A DNA stretch of 33,709 nt from an uncultured Pseudorhodobacter sp. GTDB lineage: Bacteria; Pseudomonadota; Alphaproteobacteria; Rhodobacterales; Rhodobacteraceae. Position 1 is the stretch's first letter; each line of letters starts with the position of its first letter. Positions 1 through 8,470 of the stretch are shown here, piece after piece. Below the pieces are notes generated by a model. It saw only the letters and a program-made list of their open reading frames with translations, did no database searches and was not told the origin of the DNA. Made by a program: the position numbers and the translations under genes. The stretch covers positions 1 through 33,709 of the forward strand of contig CAJXWJ010000040.1 in the NCBI GenBank assembly GCA_913062925.1, read 5' to 3'.

Positions 1-389
1 CGACACCATAACGATGCCCACCCGCAGCAAATGCTCGCGCCAGCGTCCGGTGCGGCGGCGATAATCTGGTCGATCTCGCTTGCCTGCATGGCGATCGGCT
101 TTTCGGTCAGCACATGCTTGCCCGCCGCCAGTGCTTTCAGCGACCATTCCACATGAATGTGGTTCGGAAGCGGGATATAGACCGCGTCAATGTTGGGGTC
201 TGCAAGCAGCGCGTCATAGCTGGAATGCACAATCAAATCTGGGCAAAACGCCTGAAACCCAAGGGCTTTTTCTGGGCTAGAGGTGGCAAGCGCCACCAGT
301 TTCGCGCCCTTGGCGGCATGGATCGCCGGTGCCATGTGATTGAGCGCGAAATTCGCAGCCCCCAAGATACCCCAACGCATAACCTTCAT
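1..389 (-). CDS. Gfo/Idh/MocA family oxidoreductase, N-terminal part (runs off window)
   Basis: This is the amino-terminal part of an NAD(P)-dependent sugar or inositol dehydrogenase-type enzyme. The start ATG at 389 has a GGGAGG ribosome site about 7 nt upstream. The protein opens with a Rossmann nucleotide-binding segment ([11 protein letters not shown]), continues with a [16 protein letters not shown] block, and then has the [12 protein letters not shown] motif whose Lys is the usual catalytic/nicotinamide-proximal residue of the family. About 129 residues are visible. The last 18 or so before the edge do not resemble the usual continuation (RD-x-TG followed by EAF). A perfect 12-bp palindrome (CAGGCTAGCCTG, 415-426) lies just upstream of the start and could be an operator. 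The substrate cannot be told from this fragment. Confidence 0.85.
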   Translation of the reverse strand, partial: MKVMRWGILGAANFALNHMAPAIHAAKGAKLVALATSSPEKALGFQAFCPDLIVHSSYDALLADPNIDAVYIPLPNHIHVEWSLKALAAGKHVLTEKPIAMQASEIDQIIAAAPDAGASICCGWASLWC

Positions 390-450
390 AACCGGCCTCC
401 CTGACTGTTCGCGGCAGGCTAGCCTGTGCCCGATGCCTGCGCAACGGGGC

Positions 451-1206
451 TTAGTCTTCGGCAGGCTCGACGGTTGCGGGTTTTCGTAAGAAGGTATAGC
501 CGATTGCCCCTAGATAGGCGAAATCAACCAAAACCAGCGTGGTCCAAGGGTAGGTCAGCAGTGCAGCAACCACGCCCACAAAGACAAGAATGACAAAGCT
601 GACATTTTCGGCATAGACCGTGGCGCGCTTGAACGAAGGCGTGCGGAACCGCCCCACCATCAACCCGCCCACAATTACCATCCACAAGGCCACCGCCCAG
701 ATTGCCGCCGGTTTGCCGCTGTCCAAAGCATAGGCCAGAAAGATCGGCAGCAAGACCAAAAGCGCGCCAGCAGGCGAGGGCACGCCCTGAAAGCTGTTGG
801 AATCATTCTCGGGCTGACGGTTGCTGATGTTAAAGCGCGCAAGCCGCAGCAGGCAGGCCACCGCATAGACCAAACAGGCGATCCAGCCTTCTGACCGCAT
901 GCCCTGAAACGCCCAAAGATAGGTGATCAGCGCAGGCGCCACGCCAAAGTTGACCAAATCGCACAGGCTGTCCAACTCGGCACCCATGTCGCTTTGACTT
1001 TTCAAAAGCCGCGCCATCCGCCCGTCCAGCCCGTCCAGCACCGCCGCCACAAGAATCAGCGCGACCGCCATGCCAAATTGCCCCGCAATCGCAAAGCGCA
1101 CCGCTGTCAGCCCCGAACACAGCGCCGCAATGGTCAAGAAATTTGGCAAAAGCTGCACCAGATGCAGCTTTTTGCGCCGTTTGCGACCCTCGGGCTGTAC
1201 GATCAT
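451..1206 (-). CDS. pssA: CDP-diacylglycerol--serine O-phosphatidyltransferase
   Basis: The enzyme makes phosphatidylserine from CDP-diacylglycerol and serine at the inner membrane, the first committed step to phosphatidylethanolamine. The CDP-alcohol phosphatidyltransferase signature is complete: D58, D61-G62, A65-R66, G75, D79 and D83, in the order D-x2-DG-x2-AR-x8-G-x3-D-x3-D. A basic N-terminus (GRKRRKKLH) precedes several hydrophobic membrane segments. The 251-residue length is normal for the type II (integral membrane) enzyme. The start overlaps the psd stop by 4 bp (ATGA), so the two are almost certainly translationally coupled. They catalyse consecutive steps of the same pathway, which supports both calls. 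Confidence 0.95.
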   Translation of the reverse strand: MIVQPEGRKRRKKLHLVQLLPNFLTIAALCSGLTAVRFAIAGQFGMAVALILVAAVLDGLDGRMARLLKSQSDMGAELDSLCDLVNFGVAPALITYLWAFQGMRSEGWIACLVYAVACLLRLARFNISNRQPENDSNSFQGVPSPAGALLVLLPIFLAYALDSGKPAAIWAVALWMVIVGGLMVGRFRTPSFKRATVYAENVSFVILVFVGVVAALLTYPWTTLVLVDFAYLGAIGYTFLRKPATVEPAED

Positions 1207-1895
1207 TCTGAAATCGCCGTGCGACGCAGCAGGTCGCGGTCCAGCTCTGCCAGAACGGTTTCGCCTGCAATCATGGTTTGGCCCAGCGCCACCAGCGGCT
1301 CGACGCCTTCGGGCAGATAGACATCCAGACGCGAGCCAAAGCGGATCAGGCCAAAGCGCTCGCCCGTGCGCAGGCCTTGGCCTTCGCTGACAAAGGGCAC
1401 GATGCGGCGCGCCACAAGACCGGCAATCTGCACCACGATCAGATGACGGCCATCGGGCAGTTCCAAAAGCAGGCTGTTGCGCTCGTTATCGGTGGAGGCT
1501 TTGTCCATCGCGGCGTTAAAGAATTTGCCCGGACGGTAGGCCATTTTCACCAAACGCGAGGCAATCGGCGTGCGATTCACATGGCAGTTGAACACCGACA
1601 TGAACACCGAAACCCGGGTCAATTCGGCGTGGCCCACGCCCAATTCAGGCGGTGGCACTGCGCGTTCGATCAGGCTGACAATGCCATCAGCAGGCGAGAC
1701 GATCAGCCCGCGCCCCTGTGGAATAGCGCGCTTTGCATCGCGGAAAAAGTAATAGCACCAAACCGTTAGGCCAACACCGATCCAGCCCAGCGGATCCCAG
1801 ATCAGGAAAAGCACCAGCGTGATCGCGGCAAAGATCGCGACGAACTTATAGCCCTCGCGGTGCATGGGTTTGATGAAAGTTTCTAGCATCGTCAT
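1203..1895 (-). CDS. psd: phosphatidylserine decarboxylase proenzyme (short form)
   Basis: The enzyme decarboxylates phosphatidylserine to phosphatidylethanolamine. It is made as a proenzyme that cleaves itself to form a pyruvoyl cofactor. The self-cleavage Gly-Ser is visible at about G187-S188 in [15 protein letters not shown]. An FNCHVNRTP block (about residues 102-110) with the conserved His is also present, as are two hydrophobic segments at about 15-35 and 36-52. I chose the ATG at 1895, giving 230 residues, because an AAGGGG ribosome site sits just upstream and the length fits the short Psd class. An upstream in-frame start would add 28 basic residues with no family match. psd is first of a two-gene operon with pssA. 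Confidence 0.95.
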   Translation of the reverse strand: MTMLETFIKPMHREGYKFVAIFAAITLVLFLIWDPLGWIGVGLTVWCYYFFRDAKRAIPQGRGLIVSPADGIVSLIERAVPPPELGVGHAELTRVSVFMSVFNCHVNRTPIASRLVKMAYRPGKFFNAAMDKASTDNERNSLLLELPDGRHLIVVQIAGLVARRIVPFVSEGQGLRTGERFGLIRFGSRLDVYLPEGVEPLVALGQTMIAGETVLAELDRDLLRRTAISE

Positions 1896-1923
1896 AAAAA
1901 TCGCCCCTTGGCTTGATCGCACA

Positions 1924-1952
1924 GTCCTAGCCTTTGACGCGACAGGGTGCAA
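1924..1952 (-). promoter_or_regulatory. candidate sigma-70 promoter for psd-pssA
   Basis: On the minus strand TTGCAC (1947-1952) and TAGGAC (1924-1929) are separated by 17 bp, about 30 bp upstream of the psd start. The match is good at -35 and partial at -10. It is called by eye only. Confidence 0.35.
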
Positions 1953-1953
1953 C

Positions 1954-1976
1954 CGTCGGGCCAAGCTGACCCGACG
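1954..1976 (-). terminator. hairpin downstream of rpoH
   Basis: A perfect 7-bp stem (CGTCGGG / CCCGACG) with a 9-nt loop starts 6 nt after the rpoH stop, just before the putative psd promoter. There is no clear U-tract, so it is either a weak terminator or an mRNA 3' end stabiliser. Confidence 0.35.
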
Positions 1977-1981
1977 CAAGT

Positions 1982-2878
1982 TTATGCAGGCACCACCATG
2001 CCCTTGGTTTTGGCCAGCTCGCGCATCCGCTCTTGCAGCTTTTCAAAGGCGCGCACTTCGATCTGGCGGATCCGCTCGCGGCTGACGCCGTAGATGTCCG
2101 ACAGCTCTTCCAAGGTGATCGGGGTTTCCGACAGCCGACGCTTGTGCAGCACATCGCGCTCGCGCTCGTTCAGCACGGTCATGGCGTTTTGCAGCAGGCT
2201 CATACGGATGTCGAATTCATCGCGCGCCTCGTAGTCGCCGGCCTGATCGCTGTCTTCATCTTCCAGCCAGTCCTGCCACTGCGTTGTGCCCTCGCCATCC
2301 GAACCGACGGTGGCATTCAGCGACGAATCCCCCCCCGACAGGCGGCGGTTCATCGAGATCACCTCGTCTTCGGTCACATTCAGTTCGGTGGCGATTTTGG
2401 CGACGTTTTCAGGGCGCAGATCGCCCTCTTCCAGCGCGCCGACCTTGGCTTTGGCCTTGCGCAGGTTGAAAAACAGCTTTTTCTGTGCCGAGGTGGTGCC
2501 CAGTTTCACCAAGCTCCAGGACCGCAGGATATATTCCTGGATCGAGGCGCGAATCCACCACATGGCATAGGTCGCCAAGCGAAAGCCCTTTTCAGGGTCA
2601 AAGCGTTTGACCGCCTGCATCAGCCCGACATTGGCTTCGGAAATCACCTCGGCCTGCGGCAGGCCATAGCCGCGATAGCCCATGGCGATTTTCGCGGCCA
2701 AGCGCAGATGCGAGGTGACCATTTTATGCGCGGCTTGGCTGTCTTGGTGGTCAACCCACCGTTTTGCCAGCATATATTCTTCTTCAGGTTCCAGCAGCGG
2801 AAACTTGCGGATTTCCTGCATATAGCGGTTCAGCCCCTGTTCGGGGCTGGGTGCTGGTAGGTTTGCATAGGTGCTCAT
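1982..2878 (-). CDS. rpoH: RNA polymerase sigma-32 factor (heat shock)
   Basis: This sigma factor directs RNA polymerase to heat-shock promoters. Sigma-70 region 2 is seen at about residues 55-125 (including [16 protein letters not shown] and RSWSLVK). It is followed by the family-diagnostic RpoH box, QKKLFFNLR at 132-140, and a C-terminal helix-turn-helix ([19 protein letters not shown], about 257-275). The ATG at 2878 has an AAGGGAG site 7 nt upstream and gives 298 residues, the usual alphaproteobacterial length; a longer in-frame start at 2926 lies on the likely promoter. Many Rhodobacterales carry two RpoH paralogues, and I cannot say which one this is. Confidence 0.96.
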   Translation of the reverse strand: MSTYANLPAPSPEQGLNRYMQEIRKFPLLEPEEEYMLAKRWVDHQDSQAAHKMVTSHLRLAAKIAMGYRGYGLPQAEVISEANVGLMQAVKRFDPEKGFRLATYAMWWIRASIQEYILRSWSLVKLGTTSAQKKLFFNLRKAKAKVGALEEGDLRPENVAKIATELNVTEDEVISMNRRLSGGDSSLNATVGSDGEGTTQWQDWLEDEDSDQAGDYEARDEFDIRMSLLQNAMTVLNERERDVLHKRRLSETPITLEELSDIYGVSRERIRQIEVRAFEKLQERMRELAKTKGMVVPA

Positions 2879-2925
2879 CGTGACGCTCCCTTCTTTTCCG
2901 GTGCGATTGCGCCCCCGGGCAGGCA

Positions 2926-2954
2926 AATTTAAGTGTGCTTAAACGCGCCTTCAA
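2926..2954 (-). promoter_or_regulatory. candidate rpoH promoter
   Basis: On the minus strand TTGAAG (2949-2954) and TAAATT (2926-2931) are 17 bp apart, leaving an untranslated leader of about 40 nt before the rpoH ATG. The -10 looks like a housekeeping-sigma element rather than a sigma-32 element (no CCCCAT-like -10). Confidence 0.4.
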
Positions 2955-3039
2955 GACACATCCTACACATTTAGCTTAACGTCAGATGAACATGGATCGG
3001 TCTCAATGTAAGATTTATGTCATTCTCTTCACGCTTATG

Positions 3040-4083
3040 TCAGCGCAGGGCTGCGATCAGCTCGGCCATATCGGCCGGCAGAGGCGAGGAAAACTCCAGC
3101 ATCTCGCCCGTTACCGGATGCACAAAACCCAAAGTCGCCGCATGCAGCGCCTGACGCGCAAAGCCCATGCCAAGCTCGGCCGCCTCTTCGCCATAAAGCT
3201 TGGGCGCCAACCTGCGCTTGCCGCCATAGGTCTGATCGCCCAAAAGCCCGTGGCCGGCATAAGACATATGCACCCGGATCTGATGCGTGCGGCCGGTTTC
3301 CAGCCAGCATTCCACCAGACTTGCACCGCCCTTCAGATCTTCGATCACCCGCGCGCGGGTCACCGCATGGCGGCCTTGATCCCAAACCACGGCTTGGCGC
3401 TGACGGTCGGTTTTGTGCCGCGCCAGATGGGTAGCAATTTTCAAGATGCCGCCGGCTTCAAAGCTGACGCCGCGCATGCCGCGCAGGCGGGGGTCGCTGG
3501 CCGCAGGCACCCCGTGGACCACCGCAAGATAATGGCGGTTGACGCTGTGATCTTCAAACTGGGCGGCAAGCCCGTGATGCGCGCGGTCGGATTTGGCCAC
3601 CACCAACAGGCCGGTGGTGTCTTTATCAATGCGGTGCACAATGCCCGGACGCCGCTCGCCGCCGATGCCCGACAGCGTATCGCCGCAGTGATGCAACAGC
3701 GCGTTCACCAAAGTGCCCGAGGGCGTGCCGGGCGCCGGATGCACCACCATGCCCGCAGGTTTGTCGATGACGATCAGATCGCCATCCTCCCAGATCACCG
3801 AAAGCGGAATGTCTTCGGCCATGGTTTCCACATCCACCGCAGGCGCAAGCCGCAGGCTATAGACCTGCCCCTCGACCACCTTGGCTTTGGGGTTGGTCAC
3901 CGCAATGCCGTCCAGAAAAACATCGCCTTCGTCGATCATTTTCATCAAGCGCGAGCGCGACAGCGCGGCTTGCTCTGGCACTGCGGCCGCAAGCGCCTTA
4001 TCTAGGCGTGCGGGCGCATCTTCGCCGATCTCCACCTCAAGCTGCCCCTGTGGGGTATCTTCGTCATCAAAAGGGCCTGCCAT
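3040..4083 (-). CDS. rluD: RluA/RluD family 23S rRNA pseudouridine synthase
   Basis: The enzyme converts specific uridines in large-subunit rRNA to pseudouridine. It has an N-terminal S4 RNA-binding domain (about residues 24-80, ARLDKALAAAVPE..SRSRLMKMI). The catalytic domain carries the RluA signature HRIDKDTTGLLV, with D153 the catalytic Asp, and later GRTHQIRVH. I chose the ATG at 4083 (347 residues) because AGGAG sits 8 nt upstream and the S4 domain then starts at the usual distance; upstream in-frame starts would extend into the divergent gene. The start codon overlaps the plus-strand start at 4082 within the palindrome CATG. RluD (helix 69 sites) is the likeliest subgroup, by sequence feel only. 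Confidence 0.92.
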   Translation of the reverse strand: MAGPFDDEDTPQGQLEVEIGEDAPARLDKALAAAVPEQAALSRSRLMKMIDEGDVFLDGIAVTNPKAKVVEGQVYSLRLAPAVDVETMAEDIPLSVIWEDGDLIVIDKPAGMVVHPAPGTPSGTLVNALLHHCGDTLSGIGGERRPGIVHRIDKDTTGLLVVAKSDRAHHGLAAQFEDHSVNRHYLAVVHGVPAASDPRLRGMRGVSFEAGGILKIATHLARHKTDRQRQAVVWDQGRHAVTRARVIEDLKGGASLVECWLETGRTHQIRVHMSYAGHGLLGDQTYGGKRRLAPKLYGEEAAELGMGFARQALHAATLGFVHPVTGEMLEFSSPLPADMAELIAALR

Positions 4084-4390
4084 GACCGATACTCCTGAAG
4101 AGCCAAGGCTGCCGCCCTCGCTGCGTTTGTTAAAGGCTTTGGTGATCGTGCTGATGATCACCATGATTTGCGGTGTCATAACCGTGGTCGGCCTGCTTGT
4201 CACCCGCATGCCCAATGCAAATGCTGCTTTGCCGATATTACCCTCTAGTCTTAGCCTGCCTGCGGGCAAAACCGCGCTTGCGGTGACGATGGGGCAAGGC
4301 TGGGTCGGGGTGGTGACCCAGGACAGTCATTTTCTGGTGTTCAACAGCGCCGGAACTCTTGTGCAAGATGTCACGCTGACCCTGCCCTAA
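4082..4390 (+). CDS. small single-span membrane protein (DUF6476-like)
   Basis: This is a 102-residue protein of unknown function. It has a short acidic/proline N-terminus, one strong transmembrane segment (about residues 17-41, LKALVIVLMITMICGVITVV), and a C-terminal domain of about 55 residues rich in beta-type sequence, probably periplasmic. It resembles, from memory, the DUF6476 family found next to rluD in Rhodobacteraceae. The start ATG at 4082 has AAGGG 6 nt upstream. Its ribosome site lies inside rluD coding sequence on the other strand, and the reverse also holds. No catalytic motif is visible. Confidence 0.8.
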   Translation: MTDTPEEPRLPPSLRLLKALVIVLMITMICGVITVVGLLVTRMPNANAALPILPSSLSLPAGKTALAVTMGQGWVGVVTQDSHFLVFNSAGTLVQDVTLTLP

Positions 4391-4636
4391 GCCTTCCACC
4401 TTCGCCCAACGTTTAACGCGCTGCCACAGAGCGGCGCGGGCTTTTGGCTGACCAAAGGTTAAACAAAGCTGAACCAGCGCGAAGGCAGTTACGACGCCCG
4501 CATGCCATTATCCTGTGCAGACTTGGCCCAAGATGCCGAAACTGGAGGCAGATTCGACCGAAAGGTTAAGTTTATGTTGCGTCGCGCCAAAAAGCGCTGC
4601 CCAATATGATCAAAATATATCAGGGAGCGAGTCATC

Positions 4637-5704
4637 TTGACCCAAGCCAACGCCATAGAAGCGCGCAATGTCATCAAAGCCTTTGGCCAAGGCGCATCGC
4701 TTGTCAAAGCTTTGGACGATGTCTCGGTTCAGATCAATCAAGGCGAGTTTTTCACCCTGCTTGGCCCCTCGGGCTGCGGCAAGACCACCTTGCTGCGGCT
4801 GATCGCGGGGTTCGAGATGCCGACAGACGGGCTGATCTTGCTGGAGGGGGCCGACATCACCTATCTGCCGCCCAACAAGCGGCCGGTGAACACGGTGTTT
4901 CAAAGCTATGCGCTGTTTCCGCATTTGACCGTGGCGCAAAACATCGGCTTTGGTCTGCAAATGCAGGGCCGCCCCAAGGCCGAGGTCGATAAGACCGTGG
5001 CCGAGATGCTGGCCTTGGTAAAACTGGAGGCGCTGGCCAGCCGCAAGACCAGCCAGCTTTCGGGCGGTCAGCAACAAAGGGTCGCCTTGGCGCGCGCCTT
5101 GGCGCCCAAGCCAAAGGTGTTGTTGCTGGACGAGCCGCTTTCGGCGCTGGATCTGAAACTGCGCAAGGAAATGCAGGTCGAACTGAAGCGCTTGCAGCTG
5201 GAAACCGGCATCACCTTTATCTTTGTCACCCATGACCAAGAAGAGGCGCTGACCATGTCTGACCGCATTGGCGTGATGTCGGCGGGCAAGCTGCAACAGG
5301 TTGGCACGCCCAAAGAGATCTACACCCGCCCCGTCAACCGCTTTGTCGCAAGCTTTATCGGCGAGACGAATTTTCTAACCGCTGAAACCGAGGCGGGCGG
5401 TGCGCGCCTTGCCAGCGGAGATTTTATTGCCATCGCCGGCATGGCGGCGGCAGGACAGGTGACGCTGACGCTGCGGCCTGAACAGCTGTCGATCGTGGAC
5501 CCAGCGGCTGCGGGCGCGATTGCGGCCACCGTGACCTCGCTGGTGTATTTTGGCACCGACACCCATGTGAACATGACGCTGCGCGATGGATCAGAGGTGA
5601 TCGCGCGGCTGCAAAGCCCGGCTTCGGGCGATGCGGGGCTGCTGGCGGGGCAAGCGGTGGGCATTGCCATCAGCCCAGGGGCCGCCCAGATTGTGGAGGA
5701 TTAA
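4637..5704 (+). CDS. potA: polyamine-type ABC transporter, ATP-binding protein
   Basis: This ATPase powers import of a polyamine-like solute. It has Walker [10 protein letters not shown] (43-51), the Q-loop FQSYALFP (88-95), the ABC signature LSGGQQQR (141-148), Walker B VLLLDEP (161-167) and the switch His at H199. A C-terminal TOBE-like domain follows (about 280-350). The 355-residue length fits the PotA/PotG group. The start is TTG at 4637, preceded by GGGAG about 9 nt upstream; no in-frame ATG fits better. It is the first gene of an operon and is followed directly by the first permease, with no gap. Two copies of a GACC(G)AAAGGTTAA element lie in the 246-bp leader. Confidence 0.93.
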   Translation: MTQANAIEARNVIKAFGQGASLVKALDDVSVQINQGEFFTLLGPSGCGKTTLLRLIAGFEMPTDGLILLEGADITYLPPNKRPVNTVFQSYALFPHLTVAQNIGFGLQMQGRPKAEVDKTVAEMLALVKLEALASRKTSQLSGGQQQRVALARALAPKPKVLLLDEPLSALDLKLRKEMQVELKRLQLETGITFIFVTHDQEEALTMSDRIGVMSAGKLQQVGTPKEIYTRPVNRFVASFIGETNFLTAETEAGGARLASGDFIAIAGMAAAGQVTLTLRPEQLSIVDPAAAGAIAATVTSLVYFGTDTHVNMTLRDGSEVIARLQSPASGDAGLLAGQAVGIAISPGAAQIVED

Positions 5705-6613
5705 ATGAGCGCCGCAGAACGCGACCAAGACCGCGCTTCCAGCCGAAACGGCTGGCTGTTGTCGACCCCTGCGCTGATTGTGCTGACGCTGTTTGCGGTC
5801 GGGCCTTTGCTGATTGTGGCGGTCTATTCGTTTTTGACGCCGGGCAAATACGGCAATGTCGAATGGGCGCTGTCGTTTGAAGGCTGGCGCAGCATTCTGT
5901 ACACCAAGGATATCTTTGACGACACCTATGGGCTGGCCGATGCCAATCTGACGATCTTTTGGCGGTCGCTAAAACTGTCGATGCTGACCACGCTGACCAC
6001 CTTTGCGGTGGGCTTTCCCACCGCTTGGTTCATCGCCACCCGCCCGCCCAAGGCGCGGCCTTTGTGGCTGTTTTTGATCACCATCCCGTTTTGGACCAAT
6101 CTGTTGATCCGCACCTATGCGATGAACGAGGTGCTGCGCACCGAAGGGCTGATGAACACCGTGCTGATGAAACTGGGCGCGATCAGCAGCCCGATCCAAG
6201 TGATGTATACCGATACGGCGGTGTTTATCGGCATGACCTATGTCTATCTGCCGCTGATGGTGCTGCCGCTGTTTGCAGCCATCGACCGCTTTGACATGCG
6301 CTTGCTGGAGGCGGGCTATGATCTTTACGCCAGCCGCTTGCAGGTGCTGCGCCGCATTATCCTGCCGATTGTGAAACCGGGGATCATCGCGGGATCTATC
6401 TTGGTGTTTGTGCCCTCGCTGGGGGCCTATGTCACGCCGCGGGTGCTGGGCGGCGGCAAGCAGATGATGATCGGCAACTTCATCGACCTGCAATTTGGCC
6501 AAGGCCGCAATTGGCCGCTGGGGGCATCCTTGTCGCTGACGCTTCTGGTGATCGTGACCATCGCGCTGCTGGTCTATGTCAAATACGCCAATAAGGAGAG
6601 CGCGCATGGCTAA
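5705..6613 (+). CDS. potB: polyamine-type ABC transporter, permease 1
   Basis: This is an inner-membrane channel subunit of the importer. It has six predicted hydrophobic spans in 302 residues and a periplasmic stretch after the first span. The cytoplasmic EAA loop, which docks onto the ATPase, reads EAGYDLYASRLQVLRRIILP. The ATG follows the potA stop with no gap, and the ribosome site GGAGG lies within the last potA codons, so translation is coupled. The gene ends 8 bp inside the next permease gene. Confidence 0.92.
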   Translation: MSAAERDQDRASSRNGWLLSTPALIVLTLFAVGPLLIVAVYSFLTPGKYGNVEWALSFEGWRSILYTKDIFDDTYGLADANLTIFWRSLKLSMLTTLTTFAVGFPTAWFIATRPPKARPLWLFLITIPFWTNLLIRTYAMNEVLRTEGLMNTVLMKLGAISSPIQVMYTDTAVFIGMTYVYLPLMVLPLFAAIDRFDMRLLEAGYDLYASRLQVLRRIILPIVKPGIIAGSILVFVPSLGAYVTPRVLGGGKQMMIGNFIDLQFGQGRNWPLGASLSLTLLVIVTIALLVYVKYANKESAHG

Positions 6614-7409
6614 ACCTTCGTTTTCGGTCTCGGCGCTGCCCGGTTTTGCCACCACGGCGATTTTGGTCTTTGTGGCGCTTTATCTGCCGATCTTCACGCT
6701 TGTGGCCTATTCGTTTAACGCCAGTCAATCGGTTGCGGTCTGGGGCGGGTTTTCGCTGGATTGGTATGGCAAGGCTTGGGCCAATGATGCGGTCAAGGCC
6801 GCCACCGTACGGTCTTTGCTGATTGCGGTCTCGGCGGCAGTGATCTCGACCGCGCTTGCCACCATGGCAGCGCTTGGCACCACAAGGCGCAAGGCCTTCA
6901 AGGGCCAGACCTTTATCTATGTGATGATCAACCAACCGCTGATGGTGCCCGAAATTGTCACCGCCGTGGCCTTGCTGATCTTTTTTGGCATGATCAAAAA
7001 AGCCACGGGCTATCAAGGGCTTGGCTATGTGATTGCCGCGCATTCGGCGTTTTGCATTCCCTTTGCCTATCTGCCGATCCGCGCGCGACTGGAAGGCATG
7101 GACATCAGCCTGGAAACGGCGGCGCAGGATCTTTACGCAAGTGCTTGGCAAAGCTTTCGCTATGTCACCCTGCCGATCCTTGCGCCGGGGGTGGCGGCGG
7201 GTGCGATGCTGGCCTTTGTGATCAGCCTTGATGATGTGGTGATCACCGAATTTGTGAAATCCGGCGGCCAAGACACCCTGCCCACCTATATGCTGGGCCA
7301 AATGCGCCGCCAACTGACGCCCGAGGTCAATGCGATTTCCTCGATGCTGCTGGCGCTGACCGTGGCGCTGCTGACGGCTTTTTTCTTCCTGACCCGCAAA
7401 AACGACTAG
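6606..7409 (+). CDS. potC: polyamine-type ABC transporter, permease 2
   Basis: This is the second channel subunit, 267 residues, with about six spans and an EAA loop (ETAAQDLYASAWQSFRYVTLP). The start ATG at 6606 is preceded by AAGGAG and overlaps the end of the first permease by 8 bp. An in-frame upstream ATG at 6576 would lie deeper inside permease 1 without a ribosome site. PotB-PotC heterodimers are standard for this transporter class. Confidence 0.92.
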   Translation: MAKPSFSVSALPGFATTAILVFVALYLPIFTLVAYSFNASQSVAVWGGFSLDWYGKAWANDAVKAATVRSLLIAVSAAVISTALATMAALGTTRRKAFKGQTFIYVMINQPLMVPEIVTAVALLIFFGMIKKATGYQGLGYVIAAHSAFCIPFAYLPIRARLEGMDISLETAAQDLYASAWQSFRYVTLPILAPGVAAGAMLAFVISLDDVVITEFVKSGGQDTLPTYMLGQMRRQLTPEVNAISSMLLALTVALLTAFFFLTRKND

Positions 7410-7424
7410 AACCGGAGATTGCCG

Positions 7425-8447
7425 ATGAAAAACACCCTGCTTGGCCTGTCACTGCTGCTGTGTTCCACCTCGCTGGCTGCGGCCGAGGAATTGCATCTGT
7501 TCAATTGGGGCGATTACACCTCGCCCGAATTGCTGAGTAAATTCGAGGCCGAAACCGGCATTCGGGTCACCACCACCGATTACGACAGCAACGACACCGC
7601 CTTGGCGAAAATCTCGGCAGGGGGCACGGGGTTTGATCTTGTGGTGCCTTCGGCGCATTTTGTGCAGATCTATGTCGAAAAGGGGTTGGTGCAAAAACTT
7701 GACCTGACCCGCCTGCCCCATCACGGCAATATCAAGCCTGAATGGATGGATGTCGAATGGGACAAGGGCCGCGAATATTCGATCCCCTGGCAATGGGGCT
7801 CGACTGGCATTTCGGTGGATACTTCGGTTTATAGCGGTGACGCCAATACATCGGACATTTTCCTGAACCCGCCAGACGCGCTGAAAGGCAAGATCAACGT
7901 CGTCCCCGAGATGAACGAGATCGTCAATCTGGCGGTGATGTGGGCGGGGGGCAAACCCTGTTCCGAAGATGTTGCGGTGCTGAAAAAAGCCCGCGATGCG
8001 CTGATGAATGCCAAGCAATATTGGCTTTCGATGGATTATGGCACCACCGAGCGGATGGCCAATGGCGAATGGGCGGCCTCGGTGAATTGGTCGGGCGAAA
8101 CCTTCCGCGCGCGGCTGGCCAATCCCAATGTGGTTTATGGCTATCCAAAGGAAGGCTATCCTTTGTGGATGGACTCGGTGATGCTGCTGTCTGACGCGCA
8201 AAACGTCGATGCGGCCTACAAATTCCTTGATTTTATCATGCTGCCCGAGAATGCTGCCCTGATATCGGCCTTCGCGCGCTATCCAAACGGCATCACCGGC
8301 GCCGAAGACTTTATGCCCGCCGATATGCAAACCGCGCCCGAGGTGGTGATCCCAGAGGCAAGCCGTGCTGCGGGGCATTTCCTGCCAACCTGTGCCGGCA
8401 AGTCGATGGACTATATGACCGCGATCTGGACTGAACTGCAAAAATAA
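7425..8447 (+). CDS. potD: polyamine-type periplasmic binding protein, copy 1
   Basis: This secreted receptor delivers substrate to the transporter. A signal peptide (MKNTLLGLSLLLCSTSLAAA, cleaved at about residue 20) is followed by a PotD/PotF-type fold: LFNWGDYTSPELL, TDYDSND, FDLVVPSAHF, IPWQWGSTGI, and the ligand-site blocks VNWSGETF and WMDSV. Residues comparable to PotD Trp34, Trp229 and Asp257 look conserved. The acidic residue of the NW-x-(D/E)-Y motif is Asp, as in PotF. I chose the ATG at 7425 (340 residues) because of CGGAGA 7 nt upstream; a TTG two codons earlier is possible. The next gene is a same-length paralogue. Confidence 0.9.
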   Translation: MKNTLLGLSLLLCSTSLAAAEELHLFNWGDYTSPELLSKFEAETGIRVTTTDYDSNDTALAKISAGGTGFDLVVPSAHFVQIYVEKGLVQKLDLTRLPHHGNIKPEWMDVEWDKGREYSIPWQWGSTGISVDTSVYSGDANTSDIFLNPPDALKGKINVVPEMNEIVNLAVMWAGGKPCSEDVAVLKKARDALMNAKQYWLSMDYGTTERMANGEWAASVNWSGETFRARLANPNVVYGYPKEGYPLWMDSVMLLSDAQNVDAAYKFLDFIMLPENAALISAFARYPNGITGAEDFMPADMQTAPEVVIPEASRAAGHFLPTCAGKSMDYMTAIWTELQK

Positions 8448-8470
8448 TCAAAACCAACAGGGAGACGACA

